From assembly GCA_031216915.1 (NCBI GenBank), contig CM062295.1:179194927-179258926 (forward strand): a stretch of 64,000 bases of DNA, written 5' to 3'. Shown here one piece after another: positions 21,633 to 32,929 of this stretch. The DNA comes from Pictodentalium vernedei. Lineage: Eukaryota; Mollusca; Scaphopoda; Dentaliida; Dentaliidae. The translations under genes were made by a program, and so were the position numbers. How positions within the stretch are numbered: position 1 is the stretch's first letter; the number at the start of each line of letters is the position of its first letter. The notes beneath the pieces were generated by a model. The model had not been told where the DNA came from and ran no database searches. It saw only the letters and a program-made list of their open reading frames with translations.

Positions 21633-22455
21633 CCCCCGCTTCGAAGAAGTGGGGGCTATATAGGAATCGCCCTGTACGTCCGTCCGTCTGTCCGTCCGTA
21701 CGTCTTTCCGGACATGAAATTCTTGTGTGCGCAACTCCTACATTTATCAATCAATTTGGACAAAACTTTTCAGACATCATCACTACTAAGTGAACATGGG
21801 CATATTCCAAGATTTTTGATCTGCGACAATTTTAACAAGGTTATCTCCCTTTGACTTAGATTTATTATGTCTTTCCGTTCGAACAAATTCTTGTGTGCGC
21901 AACTCCTCCTACATTAATGAACCGATTTTGATGAAACCTTTCAAACATCATCTCTACTAAGTGAACATGTGCATATTCCAAACTTTTTGATCTGCGACAA
22001 TTTTAACCAGGTTATCTCTCTTGAACTTTGATTTAATATGGGTTTCTGCATGAAATTCTTATGTGCGCAACTCCTCCTACATTTATCAATCAATTTGGAC
22101 GAAAGTTTACAGACATCATCACTACTAAGTGAACATGCGCATATTCCAAAATTTTTGAGCTGTGGCAATTTTAACTAGGTTATCTCCCTTTAACTTAGAT
22201 TTATTATGGGTTTCTACATGAAATTCTTGTGCGTGCAACTCCTCCTACATTTATCAATCAATTTTGACGAAACCTTTCAAACATTATCACAACTAAGTGA
22301 ACATACGCATATTCCCAAATTTTTTTTTTTTTTTTTTTTATCTGCGACAATTTTAACCAGGTTATCTCCCTTTAACTTGGATTTATTGTGGGTTTTCAAA
22401 TGGGATTCTTGTGTGTGCAACTCCTCCTACATTAATGAACCGTTTTGAATACATG
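21633..22455 (+). mobile_element. P4-type element (P4b)
   Basis: The 5' hairpin CCCCCGCTTC-GAA-GAAGTGGGGG (21633-21655) is followed by TATATAGGAATCGCCCTG, the same phrase as in P4a, and a CCGTCCGTCTGTCCGTCC leader. About five monomers follow at 169-181 bp spacing, marked by 'gcgcaactcctcctac' near 21730, 21899, 22068, 22239 and 22420. No clear 3' hairpin is visible, so it may be truncated. Its frames on both strands are monomer translations. Confidence 0.6.
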
Positions 22456-23134
22456 TTGCACATTGTAAATGTGTTTTTCCAAATGTGAACCATATATGTG
22501 TGGGCTCTTTAAGTATTCAGTGCTGTTCTGTGGAAGGCCACATGCGAATACAAATTTCAACAACAAAAAATGATCTTTATGTATACATTTCCTTATGGCC
22601 TTCGCCTACATGATCAGAAGTGCATTCCTCTAAAAACCCAAAGTGGGGGTATTAATCACCTTCAGTGATAGTTCTAGTTGGGACATTAATGGAGGACCAC
22701 AAATTGAAAATGTGAAGGGGCGGCGGGGATGGTACATGAATATTCTTAATTTTCCCCACTTGCCTATGAAGTCTCCCTACATGACTCTGCAGTCTCCCTA
22801 TTTTTTCTGGAGGGAGACTTGCAGTCTCCCTAAAATTTCCTCCTAGGCTGGTCCCTGCCTTCTAATAATTGTTTTTATAGATGAGAAGGCTTCTCGTTTC
22901 ATCCTTCCTCACTGACATGCATGCCATATCGATTAACCCATTCACACACACTTGTCATTCTGTGCATATCCAGTTTGGCTTGATTTTGAGAATCCAGTGC
23001 CCAGTGAAAACCCCTGTTTTTTCAGGTTTTTTAAGAAAAAGCCACTTAGAAGGCCCAAATTTGTAATTTAAGTTTTATCTTCAATAACATTCACTGTTAC
23101 AAGTTTGTTTCACACCAATATTTTTTTTTTGCAG
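22456..23134. other. sequence upstream of the 23135 exon; no gene called
   Basis: AT-rich sequence, probably intron or 5' flank of the host gene. It contains the short foldback repeat near 22785-22858 (AGTCTCCCT at 22791 pairs with AGGGAGACT at 22811). The last bases form the T-rich tract and GCAG of the next exon's acceptor. Confidence 0.5.
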
Positions 23135-23258
23135 AAATCTCCAACAAAGTCTCCATGGAAACAAACACCAGCTGTAACAGATTCCCCATTGTTAGCTGGT
23201 CCATCAACTTCAAGAATGGCAACAAGGTCTTCTCCGAGAAAAACCATACATTCACAAA
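23135..23258 (+). CDS. internal exon of an unrecognised host gene
   Basis: The acceptor is a T10 tract followed by GCAG (ends 23134); the donor is GTATGC at 23259. The 124-base exon reads 41 codons plus one base without a stop, starting KSPTKSPWKQTPAV and ending RSSPRKTIHSQ. The peptide is rich in Ser, Thr, Pro and Lys and probably disordered. Three S-P-x-K motifs (SPTK, SPWK, SPRK) are typical CDK target sites, which hints at a nuclear protein. The donor phase (1) fits the acceptor phase of the 26506 exon. I do not recognise the gene; upstream exons must lie before this window part or outside it. Confidence 0.55.
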
Positions 23259-23335
23259 GTATGCTATATGTCAAAATTGTTCTTTTCTCCCAACTGTGTT
23301 ATAAATTTAGATGATTCAATCAATTTTATACATTT

Positions 23336-25418
23336 TCAGCTCACCTTGACAAAGTCAAGCTGAGCTTATCTAATCGCTCTCCGCCCATCGTCCGTCAACA
23401 CCATGTTTTGGTCTTCTCCAAAACCACTGGGCCAATTCAAGTGAAAGTTTGTGTGAGTGATGGACCCGAAGGGGCACTGTATTTTTGTTCAATATTTTTA
23501 AAATTTTCTTCTCATGAAGTAGTGGGTTCGATGACTTGATATTTGTTATGGAGCTTCCTTTTGAGGTGTAGGATCTAGTTTGTTCAAACGAAGTTCGTGA
23601 TGCAATATTTGGCTTTGTTATGAGAGGCATAAGATTTTTGGCCCTGCCCAAAATTTCTATTTTCTGAACCGATGGTCCGATTTGAACCAAATTTGGTAAG
23701 GTGGTATTATTGGGTCATAAGTACTTGAAAAATGCCCGCGTCCCCATGGGAAGCTCTGGAGCTAAAAATAGAAATATTTTCAAACGCTCATATTTCCCAA
23801 ACCACACAGAACAGAGAACTGTTATTTGGTGTGAAGCGCATTCTTAGGATCAGTAGACTTGAATGGTAAAAAAAATTGCCATCTGTTTTGTTAGGGTGTT
23901 CAGTAGGGGTGGGGGGGGGGGGGGGGGGTGTCATCGAATAAATGCTGAGTTGGCATATTTCCAAAAATTAAAAAAATCTTTTCTCCAGAACCATTTGTCA
24001 GAATCTTTTTATATTTGGTATACATCATCCATAGGGCGATCAGATACAAGTTTGGTAAAATGAAGCCCATTGGTTTATATTTGGGCTCAATACAGGAGCC
24101 CTAATTTTAAACTTAGGGCAATGTGGGGAATATTCTTTAAAAATCTTCTTCAGAACCACAAGTCAGAATCTTTTAATGTTTGGTATACATCATTGTTATA
24201 AGTGTCAGATTCAAGATTGTTCAAACCAAGTCCCTATGTTAATATTTGGGCTTCCTATGGCTTCCTAAGCCCAAATTTTAACTTAGTGCAATATGGGGGA
24301 TAATTTTTAAAAATCTTCTTCAGATCCAACAGTCAAAATGCTTTCATATTTGGTATACAACATCTCTTGGGGATCAGATTCAAGTTTGTTCAAATCAGGT
24401 CCCCAGGTATATATTTGGGCTCACTATGGTAGCCCAAATTTTAACTTGGTGCAATATAATGAAATTTCTTTAAAAAATTTCTTTTTCATATCCACCAGTC
24501 AGAATGTTTTTATGTTTGGTATACAACATCTCTATAGGGGAGGGAGGGGGGGGGGGGCACATTCCACTTTCTTCAAATCGAGTGCCTGGGTTAATATTTG
24601 GGCTCCCTGTGGGAACCTGAATTTTAACTTATTGGTTATATGAGGGAATTTCTAAAAAATCTTCTTCAGATTCACCACTCAGAATCCTTTCATATTTGGT
24701 TTACAGCATCTCTAGGGGTGTCAGATTCAGGTTTATTCAAACTGGGTCCCTGGGTTAATATTTGGGCTCCCTATGGTAGCCCCAATTTTAACTTATATGT
24801 AATATGAGGAAATTTCTTTAAAAATCTTCTTCTTCAGATCTACCAGTCAGAATGCTTTCATATTTGGTATACAACATCTCTAGGAGGTCAAATTCAAGTT
24901 TGTTCATATCGGGTTCATAGATTAATATTTGGGCTTGCTATGGTAGCCCAAATCTTAACTTAGTGCAATATGAGGAAATTTCTTAAAACAACTTTTCTTC
25001 TTCAGATCCACCAGTCTGAATGCTTTCATATTTGGTATACAACATCTCTAAGGGGAGCAGATTCAACTTTGTTCAAATCGAGTGTGTGGGTTAATATTTT
25101 GTCTACCTATGGGAGCTGGAATTGGCCATGTAGCTGAAGAATTCAAAATGTTGTATTCAGTACCCTCTAGAGGTATGTAACTAAGATTAATCCACATGGG
25201 TTGTATCAAGGGACTTCATAGGAGAGCTCAATTTTTTACATTCTGATTAACTGAAGAAAAGGCATGATGCTTGGACTATTTTAGTCACTCCTGAGGGGCT
25301 CAAGGATTGACCACATATCCTATGGAGATGGATTGCTTCATGTAGATTCATTCTTGGACTCTATTTATATCGTGTACTGTTCAAGGTGTGTGCTTCAGGC
25401 CCCATGTGGCCTCTTGTT
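23336..25418 (+). mobile_element. P3-type element (P3e) in the intron between the two host exons
   Basis: It begins with a strong hairpin: AGCTCA-c-CTTGAC-AAA-GTCAAG-c-TGAGCT (about 23338-23368). A CCGCCCATCGTCCGTC leader, the 5' block shared with P3d, and eight or so 165-bp monomers follow. G runs occur at 23909-23930 and 24540. The 3' end is CAGGCCCCATGTGGCCTCTTGTT. No genes are visible. Its intronic place implies it would be transcribed as part of the host pre-mRNA. Confidence 0.6.
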
Positions 25419-26466
25419 AGGATAAACCTTGACAGTCAACAACCTGTGGTTCTGCAGCTGTTTCTAGGAAAGTCTTAGATACCTAAATAATGTTATTAGG
25501 ACTAGTAGAATGGAATTGTTAAAAATGGTAAAAAAATTGCCACTTTTGTTACTTGGTATGCAGCATCCATAGATGGGGGCAGGAGGGGTGGTGGGTGGAT
25601 GAGTCAGATATCAGTTTGTTAAAATCAAGCCTCTTGGTTCATATGTGGGCTCAATACAGAAGCCCAAATTTTAACTTGGTGGAATATGAGAAGTACTCTT
25701 TAAAGAATCTTCAGAACCACCACAAAATCTTGTAATATTTGGTATACAACATCAGTACAGGGGGCAGATTCACATTTGTTCAAATCAAGTCTCCCAGTTA
25801 AAATTTGGTCTCCTGGGGGCAGGGGAGGGGGGGCTTGAATTTTAACTCTCTGTCTCTTGTCACAATCTTTTGATATTTGTTGTACAAAATCCTCAGGGAG
25901 GTCAGATCTCAGTTTGTTCAACCAAGGTCCCTGCATTAATATTTGGGTTCCCAATTGGAGCCTGAATTTGAACTTTGTCCAATATGAGGAATAATCTTTA
26001 AAATACTTTGTCTGCAGAACCAGTAGTCACACTCTTTTAATATATGGTATACAGAATCCTTACAGGGGTTGGTATCAAGTTAGGCCAATCGGTTAATAAT
26101 TGGGCTTTCTATGGCATCCTGAACTTTAACTTAATGCAATAAGGGGAGTAATCTTTAAAAATCTTCTTTTTCAGGTCCACCACTCAGAATCTTTTGACAT
26201 TTGGTATACAGCATCCTTAGGGAGGTCTGATCTAAGTTTGTTCAAACCAAGTCTGTGGGTTAATATTTGGGTTCCCCAATTGAGCCCGCATTTTAACTTG
26301 GTCTAATGTGAGGAATAATCTTTAAAACTCTTCATGGACAACAGAGTTATGAATAATTAAATAACTTCATTCCTCTGTAGTGTTAACTTACCATAGATGC
26401 TAATTGAATCTATCTTTAAACAACTTTTGTCAGGTGAGTGTCTCAGGCCCCATGGTGCCTCTTGTT
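25419..26466 (+). mobile_element. P3-type monomers and 3' end (P3f)
   Basis: Diverged P3 monomers ('atatttggtatacaacatc', 'tttgggct') start around 25540 without a recognisable 5' end. The element closes at 26430-26466 with GTGAGTGTCTCAGGCCCCATGGTGCCTCTTGTT. It ends 39 bases before the next exon. No genes are visible. Confidence 0.5.
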
Positions 26467-26505
26467 CCCTTCCTAATTTGATATTTTTCTTCATATGTTT
26501 TACAG

Positions 26506-26574
26506 GTAGTATAAACAGTAACAGCTCAGGTATCGAATCTTTGCCTTCAGATATATTGTTTGATACTGGAACTT
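26506..26574 (+). CDS. second supported exon of the same host gene
   Basis: The acceptor is a pyrimidine-rich stretch ending TTTTACAG (26505); the donor is a consensus GTAAGT at 26575. The 69-base exon enters in phase 1, so A from the exon ending 23258 plus GT gives Ser, then reads SINSNSSGIESLPSDILFDTGT and leaves in phase 1. As a symmetric exon it could be skipped without a frameshift. The Ser/Asn-rich start is again disordered-like. Joining to the 23135 exon is supported by phase only. No downstream exon was found in the window. Confidence 0.55.
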
Positions 26575-26785
26575 GTAAGTCAGAATTAGGTTAGTATTTA
26601 GAAAACAATTTTTGTCTTTCAGATGTTTAGATACCCCCAAAAAGCTATTTTGTCATATAAATAACATCAAATTGTGTATGACAGAAATATCATCTGCAGG
26701 CCTTTAAATTATCCCAAATGGTGACAGTAAACACTGTGCCAAAATAATGTAATTGTTCCCAAATTGTGCAGTGTTCATATATTTT
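26575..26785. other. intron-like sequence
   Basis: AT-rich sequence following the donor at 26575. Nothing else recognised. Confidence 0.45.
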
Positions 26786-28567
26786 TTAGCTCAACTATGA
26801 CGCAGTCAAATTTGAGGTTTTGTCATGACCCGTCATCCATCTGTCCATCAATCAGCAATTCAATATGACTCGGGCTAGAAACCGTATTTATGAACCAATA
26901 TTTACGAAACTTCTTGGGTACCTTTGTTATCACCGTTGGACGAGAATGAGTGTTTTTGGGTGCAGTCTGAAATTCAAGATGGCCACTGGCAGCCATTTTT
27001 TGTACGAAAATTAGTGCAATCAGTTTTTTGTACAGAACTTCTGTATGAAAGTTCTGATTTGAATAAATTTTTGTGTGAATGTTTAGTAACATGGAATACA
27101 TCACATGTAATACAGGTTTTTTTCTCCTGCAGAAATTATGCAAATTAGATGAACTTTGATTTATTCAGTCGGACTCCCGCATTGTGTCCTTGGGCAAGGC
27201 ACTTAACCCCGATTGTCTACATGGGGGCACGATGACGCCATGTACTAAGGTGTACTGCACGTCGATGGTGCACATGTCTTCAACCAATCTAACCCTGCCT
27301 GTGCTGCAGTGTGGAGTTACGATGTTGGGGAGCTGGCAGCTGCTTGGTGGTTCTCTCCAGGTACTCCGGCTTCCCCCACCTGTAAAACTGTCACGGTCAT
27401 GATTAGCCATTGTGCATAAGTATGTGACCTTAAACACCAATAAATAAATGAATAATTTATTAAGTGCTACTTATACACAGTAAGTGCACATGTCAATATG
27501 GATTGGGCTAGGGGCTGTATTTATGAACTGCTCTTTACGAAACTTCTTGGGTACCATTGTTATCACCTTGGGACGAGAACAAGTGTTTTTGGATGCAGTA
27601 CAAAATTCAAGATGGCTGCCGGTGACCATTTTGTACCGAAATTAGGTTCAATCAGTTTTTTGTACCAAACTTCTATATGAAGGTTCTGATTTGGATAAAT
27701 TTTTGAATGAATGTTTAGTAACATGGAATACATCACATATAATACGGGTTTTTTTCTCGTGCAGAAAATATGCAAATTAGATGATCTTTCATTCATTCAG
27801 TGCTACCTATACACAGTAAGTGCACATGCCAATACGGCTCGGGCTAGAGGCTGTATTTATGAACCGATTTTCACGAAACTTCTTGGGTACCTTTGATATC
27901 ACCTTGGGATGAGAACAAGTGTTTTTGGATGCAGTACAAAATTCAAGATGGCTGCCAGTGGCCATTTTATACTGAAATTAGGTACAATCAGTTTTTTGTA
28001 CAGAACTTCTATATGAAGATTCTGATTTGAATAAATTTTTGTATGAATGTTTAGTAACATGGATTACATCACATATAATACAGGTTTTTTTTCTCGTGCA
28101 TAAATTATGCAAATTAGATGATCTTTGATTTATTTATTGCTACTTATACACAGTTAGTACACATGTCAATATGGCTGTATTTATGAACCGATCTTCACGA
28201 AACTTCTTGGGTACCTTTGTTATCACCTTGGGACGAGAACGAGTGTTTTTGGGAGCGGTCGGAAATTTCAAGATGGCCGCCGGCAGCCAATTAGACAAAC
28301 TTTGATTTATTCAGTGCTTCTTATACACAGTAAGTGCACATTTCAATACGGCTCTGGCTAGAGGCATCTAACTTTCACCCACCTTTACAATACTTTACCT
28401 GTACATTTGTTACAGGCTACGGTCAGTATTTATGTACAGACCTTTACAATACTTTACATGTACCTTTGTTATCAGGTCATTACCTGGATGTGTGTCATTG
28501 CTGTGTCACATACTATACATGTATATGTCTTTCACAAGTTGAGCTACAGTGTCATCGACACTTGCAT
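26786..28567 (+). mobile_element. P1-type minisatellite element (P1b) carrying a SINE
   Basis: It starts TTAGCTCAACTATGACGCAG with a CCGTCATCCATCTGTCC leader. Monomers of about 337 bp begin near 26864, 27497, 27833 and 28170; the first interval is lengthened by the SINE at 27170-27454. The tail (about 28375-28540) matches that of P1a ('cacctttacaatacttta'). The 3' end is AAGTTGAGCTACAG and the hairpin AGTGTCA-T-CGACACT (28548-28562, one mismatch), then TGCAT. Its ORFs are minisatellite translations. Confidence 0.7.
27170..27454 (+). mobile_element. 5'-truncated SINE with 11-bp TSD
   Basis: The SINE body starts at CGGACTCCCGCATTGTGTCC, lacking the box A/B head. It contains TGTACTAAGGTGTACTGCACG and GTAAAACTGTCACGGTCATG and ends ACCAATAAATAAATGAATA. 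The flanks ATTTATTCAGT (27159-27169) and ATTTATTAAGT (27455-27465) are a target-site duplication with one mismatch. The undisturbed sequence is seen in the other P1 monomers. Confidence 0.85.
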
Positions 28568-28649
28568 TTCAAAGCTTTGCATTGTTTTGTATAGTTTAGT
28601 CAGGTTTCACTAATGCATGCAATATACTTTAAGGCCCACCTGTCGAATC
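28568..28649. other. short spacer
   Basis: Nothing recognised between P1b and the minus-strand SINE. Confidence 0.5.
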
Positions 28650-28977
28650 ATATTTATTGGGATTTAACGACTTTTGACAGCCAGGGTCACCTCGTGTCAG
28701 ACAGTTTTATGGGTAGAGGAAGCCAGAGTGCCTGGAGAGAACCACTGAGAAATGGTGAGCAACTGCCAGGCTCCCCAGCGTACTAGCTCCACACAAGCAG
28801 GGTTGAAGACAAGTGCACCATCGACAGGCAGAACACCTTAGTACACAGCGCCACTGTGCCACCACGTGATTAAGTGCAATGCCCAAGGACACGGTGCAGT
28901 TACCCTTGACGAGGATCAAACTGTGGACCTTTCAGTTGGAAATCCAATCCCGTAACCACTGAGCCAATATGCTCTCT
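28650..28977 (-). mobile_element. tRNA-derived SINE, minus strand
   Basis: On the minus strand the head reads TGGCTCAGTGGTTACGGG with a degenerate box B, and the body reads TGTGTCCTTGGGCATTGCAC, GTACTAAGGTGTTCTGCC and AAAACTGTCTGACACG. It ends AATCCCAATAAATATG. It is the most diverged of the long SINE copies. The 70-codon frame inside it is not a gene. Confidence 0.75.
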
Positions 28978-29779
28978 ATCTGTTGAAGCAAACAATGCAA
29001 CAGATAAATAGGTTTAAAAAAACACAGAGTTTGCCAGTGAAAAGCAATCTGCATCAAGGAAATTGGTATTCAATTTCATGTTGTGGTCACAATAAGCCAT
29101 TGTGCAGAAATGTCCTCTTCAACACCAATAAATAAATGTGAGAAATTGTGAAGTGTAATGATATAATCAATTATGTACTGTTCGACCAAGCTCAATTAGC
29201 TGTGTCTGATTTATCACCAGAGTGTAGGGAAGTGACCCTTCACCAAACCCAAAGCAGATTGCATTTCACTCATGAACACTTTATGACCATGTTCTCGGCG
29301 TTTCAAGTCTAATCTTTTCATATTTGCAATGTTTCCTGTTAAATGTCATGTAATTTCAATTTTAAATAGGATTTTAGAGTGACGCCAGAAAACTAAGAAA
29401 CCTCGGGTAAACTTTATTAGCTCATGGAGGAGAACCAGTCATAAGGGTGATGACCTTTGAGCTCTTTGATTCTGAGGGGGGAAAACCTGAAAAGAATACG
29501 AAACGATGCCAAGAAGGCAAAAATACTGACTCTTTTCTCTCCCACCTTGCCAGGGCCACAATACGATTGATCTGTATTTGCTGTTGTGCCCAAATGAGAT
29601 TGATTCAAATGTCTGATCATCTGCAACACATTTAATGAACATGTGATGTCAGAAGTCACTGTTATGTTGCAACATTGTGATCGCGTTGGTTTTGGAAGTA
29701 CATTTATATGTTTTTGAAGTTATTTATCAATTAACTGTTCACTGAACATGGCTAGTAGACAGCATCTGCAAAAATATAT
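28978..29779. other. interval without a supported gene; SINE tail fragment near 29085-29135
   Basis: A piece of SINE 3' end (AGCCATTGTGCAGAAATG ... ACACCAATAAATAAATG) lies at about 29085-29135 on the plus strand. Overlapping 60-80 codon frames on both strands at 29417-29659 show no motif or splice context. The rest is unrecognised. Confidence 0.45.
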
Positions 29780-29791
29780 ATTTTTATACTG

Positions 29792-29982
29792 TACCAATGA
29801 CCCAGACATAGCTGGTGCTAACTCTTAAAATATAGGGCCAAACACAAATTTTGCCCCCCAATCCCCAAAATTTGCATCTAAAACCAAAGAAAACATGTCC
29901 TGAATGGCCCTCCACACTTCACCTCTACTGCGCATGCGCAGTGTCAAGGACATTCCGAAATTGGCACCATTAATCATTCTAA
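29792..29982 (+). repeat. A2 left inverted terminal repeat
   Basis: 191 bp homologous to the A1 repeat, with the palindrome at 29927-29942. It differs from A1 at AAACCAAAG, CTGAATGGCC and TTCACCTCT; these variants are shared with the A3 right repeat rather than with A1. Confidence 0.8.
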
Positions 29983-30799
29983 GTTTGGCCCTTCATCAGT
30001 TAACATCTGACTGATCTTTGTGCTTGTAAATCTCAGTTTAAATGATGCCAGACACATAAATATTAGTGAAATGGTGATTCTAAGGAGGATAGAGAAGGAG
30101 GAGAGGAAAAATGTGTGACAGAATATTATCAGGGCTGTAACTTAAAATTTTTTAATGAAATTATGTTAAGTTACCTATTTTCGAGGCAGCAGCCATTTTG
30201 TTGTCATTCTGGTTATTTAGTTACACTGATTTTTCAGTGTTTTCCTCTCTCCCTGTCCTTTAAGTCCCCCTTGCTATTCTCCCATGCTTTTGGCATAGTT
30301 TCTGTAATTATTATTACTAAATTTTCTTGGGAGTTTTAGCTGAATAACAGAATGAATTCTGTTCTTTTCCCCATGTTTACATCTTCACCTACGGGTGGTT
30401 AGGCGTTGTGTTCTGCATCTACCATCTGATGTTCTGCAGTTTCTTCCCTGGAAGTCTCTGTTTTGCATCAGATAGTGTATTTTTGGTAACTGATTCCGGG
30501 CCTGGGTGCCTGGAGTCTTATTTTAGTGTTTTTACATTCATTGTTTACATTTACAACAGCCCTCTGTGTGAGGGGGGGATTTCTTGAAAATAATATCTTG
30601 ATGTTATTTTAATCATAACTAGATACATTATTATTGTTCGTAAGTGTTGAATAAATTGTTTAAAATATTTTTAAAATTTTTATCCACACTCAGGCTTGGG
30701 ATCCATTGGGGCTCAAAGTTACTTTTCAGAAACTTGGGCTGTTCTGAAAAAATAATTTTTCAAAATATTTTGATTTCAATTATTTTTTCTATATTAATG

Positions 30800-32223
30800 G
30801 ATCATATTATTATTATGTATTTTGATTGCCAGGGGTTGGTGCGAGTACCAGGACTTGTTTTCTTTTCACATTGAAAGGATTTTGATCAATTGTAATAAGA
30901 GGAAGTCTTCCTCTGACTTTTATAATCATTCTATATGTGGTCAGTGTACTCGCATTAACTCCTGTTCTGTATCGTATGATTTCGATGACAACATGGGAAG
31001 CGTATGTCACGGTATGTTAGTGGGGAATTGGACACACCGGTCCTTTCCCCGCAGGGTCACTCTACTTTATCAATTTCTATTTCAGACGATCAAGATTAGG
31101 GTGATGTATCTGTGATGTCTTCCAACAGTGTGCCTCCGTCGTCACAATTAATGAAGGGCTAGCGGAAAAGTGCTCATGTAAATACGCCAATTGCCTAAGA
31201 GGACCCTAGTAGGTTCGACGGCCTTTGACGTCCGCTAGCTCGCCCGGTGTAGCGTCCATTCATCGAATGGTACGGCAGCCGGGTTCGTCCGTTGCGGTCT
31301 AGAAGGAGTTTTGGGGTGATGCGAGCACTATAAATCAACCAAATGCACACCCAGTGACGGCGGATTAGAGGGAGAACGGAGGAAGCCTTTTAGTCCGGTT
31401 CATAGCTCGTTCTGGTCCATCCGGACGGCGAGCGAGAGAAGCCCCTCTCTTGTACAACAACATCTGGACCCAGATGTTGTGGTACAATATGTTTCGCATT
31501 CGGGGCATACGTCCGTCGCTCGGGACGCTCCGACATATAGTCAGTCCGGAGTAGACTGTCAATAAGGCTTCCTCATTCTCATGGTAGAGCACACGACCGC
31601 TCTTGGCTACGTGACCTCGGATATCCAGTCAGCTTCGCCAGTCAGAGAATCATTGGCGACCAGGTCACACCATCCGGTAGCCAGGGACACGAGGCCTGCA
31701 GACTCCGGACGTTCGCATAGGAAAGTGTGCGGGAGTCAACGTACACGGAGCTTCCGGCGGCAATGCATCGTAAGACCGCTACTGCACAGGCCTCGGGAAC
31801 GGACGTGCTTTCCTAAATAGCACAGTTTATCGCAGCATCCCAGCATCAACTGAATCTGTCGCATATTTTTTTATCCGACGATGCTGGGTCGGGACGCTCC
31901 GCGGAAGCGGGTACGGACGTCTGAAAATTTCATCCGGTCCGACGGGATACCGAAAGGGATTTGGAGGATTTCGAGCTTTCCCTTTCGGAACAACATATGC
32001 TGTTGTGTATGTCATCTGACTTGATCTTCTACAGCTTCTTTCGTCGGACCAGAATGCTGCGATGCCGGATAAGAAACTGATAGCGTCGGTGGACTTAGAA
32101 ATTTTTGGTTCGGTTCAGGGACATCGTCCCTCAGTTCCGACATAGTCCAATAATGTCACACAAACTTTCGAATTATTGAACGACGCTATATATATTATTA
32201 TTATATGCTTGCTATAACCAAGC
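30800..32223 (+). pseudogene. A2 gag remnant: Cys cluster and first module up to B1
   Basis: The Cys cluster remnant (CTRINSC, VCHGM) lies near 30940-31015. The module begins ATGTCTTCCAACAGTGTGCC at 31113 and shares all landmarks with A1. It ends TGCTTGCTATAACCAAGC, where B1 interrupts. Compared with A1 it has some intact 60-79 codon stretches but no continuous ORF. Confidence 0.6.
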
Positions 32224-32240
32224 ATTTCTTATCAACCTAC

Positions 32241-32495
32241 TCACAATTGTTTACTACAGGCTTGCACTACAGTGGAAGTCCCTAACTCGGATAAAATACT
32301 CTCTATTTTTGTCTTTCCCAAGCAAGTTGGGAAAGAAAAGTGGTGCAAAAGCACCAATAAAAATAAGCCAAAACTGGGTCGAGTGCAACCGGCGCAGACC
32401 CAGTACGGGACGCTCTCTCCCAAGTACAACTCCACGACTTCCGTTGCCAGTGCGCATATACCGTCTCTAAAGACTCATTCTTTTTAAAATCCGCT
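32241..32495 (+). repeat. B1 left inverted terminal repeat with three stem-loops
   Basis: It pairs as a reverse complement with 38470-38703; the right copy lacks about 19 bases near 32442-32462. It holds three consecutive hairpins: CTTTCCCAA/TTGGGAAAG (32313-32335), TGGTGC-AAAA-GCACCA (32341-32356) and ACTGGGTC/GACCCAGT (32373-32404). B2 keeps the stems while a loop base changes. In DIRS elements this repeat carries the promoter and the start of the RNA; the stem-loop function is unknown. Confidence 0.85.
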
Positions 32496-32929
32496 TCGTG
32501 TCGAGATGTTTTTTGCACGCTTATCAGTGTTCCACCAGCTCGATGTTTGATGATTCCTGATTCATTATACCACAGTGTATCCTTTGTATTCTCAGGAACA
32601 GTGTTTTATATTCTCTTTTTTCTATTATATGTCCATAATGTATATTTATTTGCTCTCTCTCGGGTCGCGCGCGATTTTCGCGGGCCACGCGGTTCGGACT
32701 TAGATTTTCACAATTATTGTTCATGCTTTTTTTGCAAATTTTTCTAATTGTGTTAGAGTTAGGTGTCAGCGGGGTACCACTCCTACAGTGTTTCTTCTTT
32801 CTGTTGAGAGTAGTCTTCCTGTTGGGTGGTTCCCGGTCGACCGTCTGGGGTCTTTGTTTCTGTCACCTTTCTCTCTTTGGGGGTGTTCTGTTTTCTGATC
32901 TCACCTTCTCTGCTCCTCTCACCTCTTTC

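Noticed and set aside
29417-29659. 80-codon minus-strand gene
   Set aside because: Overlapping frames of similar length exist on both strands; there is no conserved motif, promoter or splice signal.
32717-32929. Hydrophobic N-terminal extension of B1 gag as a signal or membrane segment
   Set aside because: The upstream frame opens with a TTG, is T-rich leader sequence, and the ATG at 32930 puts the Cys/His cluster at the N-terminus as in related gag proteins.
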